A stretch of 43,282 nucleotides of DNA. Source: Acidobacteriota bacterium (lineage in GTDB: Bacteria; Acidobacteriota; Polarisedimenticolia; JACPZX01). Shown here piece after piece: positions 38,327-43,282 of this stretch. Every line of letters begins with the position of its first letter. Within the stretch, counting starts at the first letter, position 1. A program made the translations under genes and the position numbers. Below the pieces are notes generated by a model. The model made no database searches and was not told the DNA's origin. It was given only the letters and a program-made list of their open reading frames with translations. The stretch spans positions 1 to 43,282 of the forward strand of contig JACPZX010000057.1 in assembly GCA_016195325.1 (NCBI GenBank), written 5' to 3'.

Positions 38327-39673
38327 CTACGCCCGCGCCCCCGCCGTCGTCCCCACGGCGCGCACGGCCTTCGTGAGGATCTCGCAGGCCTGATCGATCT
38401 CCGTCTTCCCGGCGATGACCGGCGGGCGGAAGCGGATCGACTGTTTCCCCGACGGGAGGATGAGCATCCCCGCGTCGTACGCGTGCTTCATGATCGCGGG
38501 CCGGGCCGCCGGATCGACGACGTCGATGGCCATGAAGAGCCCCAGGCCGCGGGCGTTCGTGAGCACCGCCGGGTGCTCCATCTGGAGACCCTCGAGTTTC
38601 GAGAGGGCGTACTTCCCGACCGTGGCGCAATTCTCGACGAGCTTATCGCGCTCGATGACCTCGAGGTACCGCGTCGAGCGGACCATGTCCACGAGGTTTC
38701 CGCCCCACGTCGAGTTGATGCGCGACGATTCACGGAAACAATTCGCCTCGACCTCGTCGACGCGCGCGGAGACGAGCGCCCCGCACACCTGGACCTTCTT
38801 CCCGAAGGCGATGGCGTCCGGCTCGAAGCCGTAGTGCTGGTACGCCCAGAACTTCCCCGTCAGGGCGACGCCCGTCTGGACCTCGTCCACGATGAAGAAG
38901 ACCTCCGACTCGTCGCAGATCTGCCTCAAAGAACGGAAGAACTCCGCGCGGAAGTGGTTGTCTCCCCCCTCCCCCTGGATCGGCTCGATGATGAGGGCCG
39001 CGACGTCGTCCTTGTTCTGCTGGATCGCCGTCTTGATCTCCGCGAGGGCCTCGCCTTCCGCCTTCTCGACGGCCGCGAGGTTCTTGCCTGCGAGAGGGAA
39101 GGTGACCTTCGGGTTCGAGACGCGCGGCCAGTTGAACTTCGGGTAGTACTTCGTCTTGGACGGATCGGTGTTCGTGAGGCTCAGCGTGTACCCCGAGCGG
39201 CCGTGGAAGCACTCCTTGAAGTGGATGACCTGGTGCCCCTTCTCTTCCTTGTAACCGCGCGCGAAGTTCTTCCGCACCTTCCAGTCGAAGGCGATCTTCA
39301 GCGCGTTCTCGACGCCGAGGGTGCCGCCGGCGACGAGGAAAAGGTGCTTCATCGACGAGCCCGCGGCCATCATCGTGAAGCGCTCGACGAAGGCGGCGGC
39401 GTCGGCGGCGTAGATGTCCGAGTTCGTCGGGTTGTGGATGGCGACGCGGCCGATCTTCTCGAGGAACGCGGGTTCCGTCAGCGCCGGGTGGTTCATGCCG
39501 AGAGGCTGGCTCGCGACCATCGAGAACATGTCGAGGAACGAGCGGCCGTTCCTCGCGTCCACGATGTGGCAGCCGCGGCTCTTGTCGAAGTCGATCAGAA
39601 CGTCGAAGCCGTCGACGAGCATCCACTTCCTGAGGACGTCCATCGCACGGCCGGGAGTCATCATCGAATCCAT
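38327..39673 (-). CDS. lat: L-lysine 6-transaminase (lysine epsilon-aminotransferase)
   Basis: A class-III PLP aminotransferase of 448 residues that matches the LAT subfamily closely: VLRKWMLVDGFDVLIDFDKS at the start, the LFLVAGGTLGVENALKIAFD cofactor region near 115, IIEPIQGEGGDNHFR, Asp263 in FFIVDEVQTG (pyridine-N contact) and the Schiff-base lysine in AFGKKVQVCGAL (Lys292 or 293). LAT moves the epsilon-amino group of lysine to 2-oxoglutarate, giving a semialdehyde that cyclises to piperideine-6-carboxylate. It serves lysine catabolism, osmolyte synthesis or, in actinomycetes, beta-lactam precursors. No dehydrogenase partner is nearby. ATG 39673 is chosen for the AAGGAGA site upstream; an in-frame extension to 39775 lacks family similarity. 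Confidence 0.93.
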   Translation of the reverse strand: MDSMMTPGRAMDVLRKWMLVDGFDVLIDFDKSRGCHIVDARNGRSFLDMFSMVASQPLGMNHPALTEPAFLEKIGRVAIHNPTNSDIYAADAAAFVERFTMMAAGSSMKHLFLVAGGTLGVENALKIAFDWKVRKNFARGYKEEKGHQVIHFKECFHGRSGYTLSLTNTDPSKTKYYPKFNWPRVSNPKVTFPLAGKNLAAVEKAEGEALAEIKTAIQQNKDDVAALIIEPIQGEGGDNHFRAEFFRSLRQICDESEVFFIVDEVQTGVALTGKFWAYQHYGFEPDAIAFGKKVQVCGALVSARVDEVEANCFRESSRINSTWGGNLVDMVRSTRYLEVIERDKLVENCATVGKYALSKLEGLQMEHPAVLTNARGLGLFMAIDVVDPAARPAIMKHAYDAGMLILPSGKQSIRFRPPVIAGKTEIDQACEILTKAVRAVGTTAGARA

Positions 39674-39743
39674 GGGGAGATCTCCTTGGACCCCGCGGGC
39701 CCGAAGCCCGGCGGAGCTGTCCACGATGTCGGTGGGTGGAGGA

Positions 39744-39830
39744 TCAGGAGATGCGTGGCGGGTCGTGCGACTCACTCCTCCCCATGGTGAGGAGGATCAT
39801 GCCGGACAGCCTGAGGTAGTTCGTGCTCAT
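39744..39830 (-). CDS. possible 28-residue peptide overlapping the end of the S41 protease gene
   Basis: An ATG at 39830 overlaps the S41 protease stop as ATGA and opens a frame encoding MSTNYLRLSGMILLTMGRSE plus eight residues. It has a weakly hydrophobic middle. The overlap is the only argument for translation, and no homologue is known to me. The surrounding 39674-39826 gap also contains a 6-bp hairpin (39775-39794) and no recognisable riboswitch. Confidence 0.2.
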   Translation of the reverse strand: MSTNYLRLSGMILLTMGRSESHDPPRIS

Positions 39831-41437
39831 GGCTCGTCGATGGGTGGGTTCGAGGCCTTCGCGTCCGGGTCGGCCGGGTTTTTCTTGCCGGCCTTCGGCT
39901 CGAAGGCCACGATGGGGATCTTGGCGGCGCTCGGGATGATTTCGACCGCCTTGAGGACCTGCGGATCGCGGTTCGAGATGACCTTCTGGCGCTCCTCGAG
40001 GCCGTACACGGCGCCGATCACCTCGGCCTGGATCATCGTGGTGATGTACTCGACGCTCTCGTCCCAGTCCTTGTCCGTGATCGCGATCTTCTTCTTGACG
40101 GCGAAGTCGCGGAAGTCGGCGAGGGTGGCGTCGCTCACCGTGAAGGTCTTGGGGATGTCCTTGTGCTGCGACACGTAGTGGACGCCGTAGTCGAAGAAGA
40201 CGCTCTTGCGATCGAGGGCCGACTCGAGGTTCGTCGCGTCCTTCTGGGCGATCTCGACGTCCGGCGAGATGCCGCCGCCGCCGAGGACCTTGCGGCCCGC
40301 GTCGGTGAAGCGCGTCTCGCGCTTGTCGTCCTCGAGGTCGACCTTGCCGGCGTAGTAATCGTCGAGGCTGTTCTTGTAATCGCGCTGGATGAGGCGTCCC
40401 GACGGCGTGTAGTACTTCGCGGTCGTCAGGGCGATGCCGGCGCTGTGGCTCAGGCGGTAGACGGTCTGCACCAGCCCCTTGCCCCATGTCGTCTCGCCGA
40501 CGATGATGCCGCGGTCGTGATCCTGGATGGCGCCGCTGACGATTTCGGAGGCGGAGGCGCTCCCCTTGTTGACCAGGACCACGAGGGGCATGTTGTCGGT
40601 GCCCGCGCGCTCGGTGGACCGGAACTCCTGGTGCGCGTCGCGGACGCGCCCCTTCGTGTAGACGATCATCTCGCGCGGCTTGAGGAAGCGGTCGGAGACC
40701 TTGATCGCCTGATCGAGCAGGCCGCCCGGGTTGTAGCGCAGGTCGAGGATCAGCTCTTTCATCCCCTCGGCGGTCAGGGCTTCAATCCTCTCACCCAGCT
40801 CGGTGTCGGTGGTCTGCGTGAAGTTCTTGATGCGGATGTACCCGACGCCGGGGCGAAGCATGAAGGCGTAGGGGATGCTCGCGGTCGGGATGTCGTCGCG
40901 CACGAGCGTGTAGTCGAGCGGCTGATCGACCCCTTCGCGCTGAACGGTGATGTTGACCCGGGTTCCCTTCTGGCCGCGCAGCTTGTCGAGGGCCTCCTCG
41001 ATGCTGATGCCGTTGGTCGGCTTCCCCTCGATGTGGCTGATGATGTCCCCCGCGCGGATGCCGGCGCGCGAGGCGGGGGTCCCGTCGATGGGGCTGATGA
41101 CCGTGAGCTCTTTCTCGTCCCCCTTGAGCGAGATGACGATGCCGAGGCCCGAGAACGATCCCTGCTGTTCCTCTTGCATGGCGCGGTACGACTTGGGATC
41201 GAGGAAGTAGGTGTGCGGATCGAGCTTCTCGATCATGCCGTGGATGGCGCCGAAGACGAGATCGCGCGACGGCACTTCGTCGACGTAACGGGTCTCGACC
41301 AGGTCGAGAATCTGGTTGAAGGTCTTGAGGGAGTCGGCGTCGGGTGTGGAGGCTGCCGGGGCGACCGCAGGTCTGGCGGCGAGGACGAGGGTCGCCAGAA
41401 TGACCGATGCGGTACCGATCCAAAGGCGTCGCTTCAT
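39827..41437 (-). CDS. S41-family C-terminal processing protease (CtpA-like) with PDZ domain
   Basis: The 536-residue product has a signal or anchor segment (WIGTASVILATLVLAARPAV), an N-terminal helical region with YVDEVPSRDLVFGAIHGMIE, a PDZ domain (about 93-185, GSFSGLGIVISLK and PASRAGIRAGDIISHIEGK) and the S41 catalytic core. The core contains ILDLRYNPGGLLDQAI, the nucleophile Ser295 in KGSASASEIVSGA and the general base Lys320 in GETTWGKGLVQ, 25 residues apart as in CtpA. About 130 extra C-terminal residues follow the core. Such proteases trim or degrade envelope proteins in the periplasm. The gene is divergent from tatB-tatC and lies upstream of lat in the same direction. Confidence 0.93.
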   Translation of the reverse strand: MKRRLWIGTASVILATLVLAARPAVAPAASTPDADSLKTFNQILDLVETRYVDEVPSRDLVFGAIHGMIEKLDPHTYFLDPKSYRAMQEEQQGSFSGLGIVISLKGDEKELTVISPIDGTPASRAGIRAGDIISHIEGKPTNGISIEEALDKLRGQKGTRVNITVQREGVDQPLDYTLVRDDIPTASIPYAFMLRPGVGYIRIKNFTQTTDTELGERIEALTAEGMKELILDLRYNPGGLLDQAIKVSDRFLKPREMIVYTKGRVRDAHQEFRSTERAGTDNMPLVVLVNKGSASASEIVSGAIQDHDRGIIVGETTWGKGLVQTVYRLSHSAGIALTTAKYYTPSGRLIQRDYKNSLDDYYAGKVDLEDDKRETRFTDAGRKVLGGGGISPDVEIAQKDATNLESALDRKSVFFDYGVHYVSQHKDIPKTFTVSDATLADFRDFAVKKKIAITDKDWDESVEYITTMIQAEVIGAVYGLEERQKVISNRDPQVLKAVEIIPSAAKIPIVAFEPKAGKKNPADPDAKASNPPIDEP

Positions 41438-41482
41438 GGCCGGAACCCTGTTTGTTCGCCGATAGTTGAAGAGCGGTGGAGG

Positions 41483-41488
41483 AATATA
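41483..41488 (-). promoter_or_regulatory. possible -10 element of the S41 protease gene
   Basis: Read on the minus strand this is TATATT, about 46 bases before the ATG. The hexamer 17 bases upstream (TGGCGC) is a weak -35. Confidence 0.35.
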
Positions 41489-41525
41489 CCACCCTGTCCG
41501 GCGACGCGCCATGAAGCCTCTCGCC

Positions 41526-41555
41526 TTGACACTCCGTCTCGGGCGCAGATAGGAT
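41526..41555 (+). promoter_or_regulatory. sigma-70-like promoter of the tat operon
   Basis: A perfect -35 TTGACA (41526-41531), an 18-base spacer and TAGGAT (41550-41555, four of six consensus). Transcription would begin near 41562, leaving about 95 bases of leader before the TTG start of the tatB-like gene. Confidence 0.6.
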
Positions 41556-41657
41556 CCCTTGTCCTTTCTATCAGATGCGGAAATTCCCGGCCGTCCCAGC
41601 CGTCCGGGCCGTCCCGGGCGGGCGCGGCGACGGGCTCCCGGGTGAAGCGGAGGCGGG

Positions 41658-41960
41658 TTGTTCGGCTCTATCGGCGGCTCGGAGCTCCTGGTTCTCGCCG
41701 CCATCGGTCTGCTCGTCTTCGGGCCGAGGCGGCTGCCGGAGATGGGCCGGAAGCTGGCCGGGTGGGTCAACGAGTTCCGCAAGGCGGCCGGCGACATGAA
41801 GGCCGCCATCGAGAAGGAAGCGAGCCTCGGAGACGTCCGGAAGGTGGCCGAAGAGTTCCACCAGTCCATCCGGCAGGAAGCGGCCGGCATCCCCGTCGAG
41901 CCGGTCCGCGCGGCGCTAGAGGAGCCGAAGAGTGAGCGAGGAGGGCCCGAGGCCTCATGA
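41658..41960 (+). CDS. tatB: Tat translocase subunit, TatA/TatB family (probably TatB)
   Basis: The 100-residue protein has the standard layout: a short periplasmic start, one transmembrane helix (ELLVLAAIGLLVFGPRRLPE), the FGPRRLP hinge, and an amphipathic helix (MGRKLAGWVNEFRKAAGDM) with a charged tail. A Glu at residue 9 at the head of the helix is TatB-like; TatA usually has a different polar residue there. TatA and TatB are hard to separate by sequence outside proteobacteria, so the subtype is tentative. The start is TTG at 41658, with GGAGG (41649-41653) ahead. It overlaps tatC by 29 bases, a sign of translational coupling. Confidence 0.82.
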   Translation: MFGSIGGSELLVLAAIGLLVFGPRRLPEMGRKLAGWVNEFRKAAGDMKAAIEKEASLGDVRKVAEEFHQSIRQEAAGIPVEPVRAALEEPKSERGGPEAS

Positions 41961-42711
41961 TCCGAACCGGATGTCGATCCTGGAGCATCTGGAGGAGCTT
42001 CGCTCCCGCCTGATCCGCTGCGCCCTCGCCGTGACGATCGGGTTCTTCGCCGGGTGGTACTTCTCGCAGCCCATCTACGAATTCCTCGTGGCGCCGGTCG
42101 TCACGGAGCTTCCCAAGGGGGTCAAGCTCGCGTACACCGGGCTCTCGGATCCCTTCCTTCTCTACATGAAGGTCGCGCTCATCGCGGGGATGTTCGTCTC
42201 GCTGCCGTACGTCCTCTGGCAGCTCTGGATGTTCATCTCGCCGGGGCTCTACCGGAAGGAGAAGAAGTGGGTGGTCCCCTTCGTCACGGGGGCGACGGCC
42301 TTCTTCGTGGCGGGAGCGGCGTTCGCGTATTACGTCATCGTGCCCTTCACCTGCTCGTACTTCATCGCCCTCGGTGAGCAGGCCGGTTTCCAGGCGGTCA
42401 TCACCGTCCGAGAGCTCCTGTCGTTCGAGCTCCAGCTCATCGTGGCGACCGGGGTGGTCTTCGAGATGCCGGTGCTCGTCTTCTTTCTGACGCGCATCGG
42501 GGTGGTGACCCCCGCGTTCCTGTGGCACTACGTCGGCCACGCGATCTTCGTCATCTTCCTGATCGCCGCGTGGATCACGCCGTCCCCCGACGCCTTCTCG
42601 ATGCTCGTCGTGGGGACGCCGATGACGGGGCTCTACTTTCTGAGCATCGGCGTCTCGTGGGTCTTCCGGCGCCGGGCGCCGGGCGCGGCCCCCTCCGCGC
42701 CGCCGGGCTGA
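41932..42711 (+). CDS. tatC: Sec-independent protein translocase TatC
   Basis: TatC binds twin-arginine signal peptides and forms the receptor core of the Tat system. The 259-residue product has six hydrophobic segments and family landmarks: MSILEHLEELRSRLIRCA near residue 14, LSDPFLLYMKVALIAGMFVS, PYVLWQLWMFISPGLYRKEK, a VFEMPVLVFFLTRIG helix and the AAWITPSPDAFSMLVVGTP segment. The GTG at 41932 lies inside the tatB-like gene, with GAGGAG (41918-41923) as ribosome site. The Ala/Pro-rich C-terminus is slightly extended. Confidence 0.95.
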   Translation: MSEEGPRPHDPNRMSILEHLEELRSRLIRCALAVTIGFFAGWYFSQPIYEFLVAPVVTELPKGVKLAYTGLSDPFLLYMKVALIAGMFVSLPYVLWQLWMFISPGLYRKEKKWVVPFVTGATAFFVAGAAFAYYVIVPFTCSYFIALGEQAGFQAVITVRELLSFELQLIVATGVVFEMPVLVFFLTRIGVVTPAFLWHYVGHAIFVIFLIAAWITPSPDAFSMLVVGTPMTGLYFLSIGVSWVFRRRAPGAAPSAPPG

Positions 42712-42713
42712 CG

Positions 42714-43282
42714 ATGCGGCCCCTCGCGGTCCTCCACGTGCACCTCGGCGCGCGCGACGGGTGCGCGGAGCGGCAGACCGCGGCGCTGATCGCAGGGCTC
42801 GGCCGGCACGGTCACCGAACTCTCGGCCTCGTCCGCCGCGGCGGCGGCGCGGAGCGGCGATCGCTCGACGCGGGCGCTCCCGTCTTTCCGCTCGGCCCCC
42901 GCTTCCCCTCGGGGCCGGGGGGTCTTCTCACCTGGTGGTCGCGGGAGAGGGCGAGGCATCTCGCCTCGCGCGGCGCGTGGGAGCTGATCCACTACCACGA
43001 TCCGCTCGCGGCGGCAGCCGTCTCGCCGATCCTCGCAGGCACGGCGGGCGCCGCGTCGTCGGCGTTCCGCACGATCGTCACCTACCGCGGCCGGGGGGCG
43101 CGATCGTCGGCGGGTGAGCTGCGCGCGCTCAGGCGCCTTCACCGGGCCGGCGGGATGATCGTCGCCGCCTCCGAGGCGCTCTGGTCGGCGCTCGTGCGGC
43201 AGGGGTTCGACGAGGACCGGCTCTCGTACATCCATCCCGGGATCGACATCCCGCGCTTCGCGCGCGACGCCGGCCGGAGGGA
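42714..43282 (+). CDS. GT4-type glycosyltransferase, N-terminal part
   Basis: The gene starts two bases after the tatC stop and runs off the right edge; 189 residues are visible. The sequence begins MRPLAVLHVHLGARDGCAER followed by QTAALIAGLGRHGH, the pattern of the N-terminal Rossmann domain of GT-B glycosyltransferases (hydrophobic strand, small-residue loop, helix carrying E-x-Q). ELIHYHDPLA near residue 94 matches the conserved H-x-H/HDP strand of the same domain, and YIHPGIDIPRF near 172 is the GT4 signature at the domain junction (V-x-P-G-[ILV]-D). The catalytic E-x7-E motif lies beyond the window. Likely involved in lipopolysaccharide or surface-glycan synthesis; donor and acceptor are unknown. 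Confidence 0.82.
   Translation, partial: MRPLAVLHVHLGARDGCAERQTAALIAGLGRHGHRTLGLVRRGGGAERRSLDAGAPVFPLGPRFPSGPGGLLTWWSRERARHLASRGAWELIHYHDPLAAAAVSPILAGTAGAASSAFRTIVTYRGRGARSSAGELRALRRLHRAGGMIVAASEALWSALVRQGFDEDRLSYIHPGIDIPRFARDAGRR

Noticed and set aside
39674-39826. Lysine riboswitch upstream of the lysine transaminase gene
   Set aside because: The stretch is too short and shows none of the multi-helix lysine-riboswitch core; only a 6-bp hairpin is present.

Overview
The window is 43 kb of dense, high-GC (by eye about two thirds G+C) bacterial chromosome. The gene content points to a Gram-negative member of the Acidobacteriota or a close relative. The clues are a carboxypeptidase-regulatory-domain TonB-type receptor, a transmembrane Ser/Thr kinase with a PD40 propeller, an FHA/sigma-54 activator, choice-of-anchor-D (ASH) repeats, LolA, SurA/PrsA-type PPIases and a Tat system. 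The phylum is inferred from family content; there is no rRNA or other marker here. I see no tRNA, rRNA, CRISPR array, insertion sequence or phage gene.

Layout. 1-284 (-): start of a DUF4143-type AAA ATPase cut by the window edge. 431-5952 (+): mfd, then two parvulin-type PPIases, a lipoprotein and a SurA-like protein. 6194-13268 (+): a tight three-gene set of outer-membrane receptor, double-FHA sigma-54 activator and transmembrane Ser/Thr kinase with an extracytoplasmic propeller, which reads as one signalling unit. 13542-14366 (+): a secreted trypsin-fold protein with all three catalytic residues lost. 14367-14697: a gene-free stretch with strong inverted repeats. 14698-17093 (+): lolA, a histone-deacetylase-family enzyme and a small membrane protein, nearly overlapping. 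17157-18860 (+): a secreted seven-blade FG-GAP protein with its own promoter. 18944-20877 (-): groES-groEL under a clear CIRCE operator. 21152-23751 (+): a single-AAA Clp-like ATPase with an unrecognised N-terminal domain and an Asn in Walker A, coupled to an unrecognised small protein that seems to start with CTG. 23759-25550 (-): pyrE and an MFS transporter. 25674-37445 (+): a 3,923-residue secreted subtilase built of six related units carrying interchangeable payload domains. 37445-38243 (+): a TfoX-N protein and a VOC protein. 38327-41437 (-): L-lysine 6-transaminase and an S41 C-terminal processing protease. 41658-43282 (+): tatB-like, tatC and the start of a GT4 glycosyltransferase.

Much of the window serves the cell envelope: lipoprotein transport (LolA), outer-membrane protein folding (PPIases), export (Tat), quality control (S41 protease, GroESL, Clp-like ATPase) and large secreted proteins. 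The best candidates for something undescribed are the receptor/FHA-sigma-54/kinase operon, the giant payload-carrying subtilase with its repeated ~129-residue two-cysteine module, the Clp-like ATPase plus CTG-start partner, and the catalytically dead trypsin-like protein.
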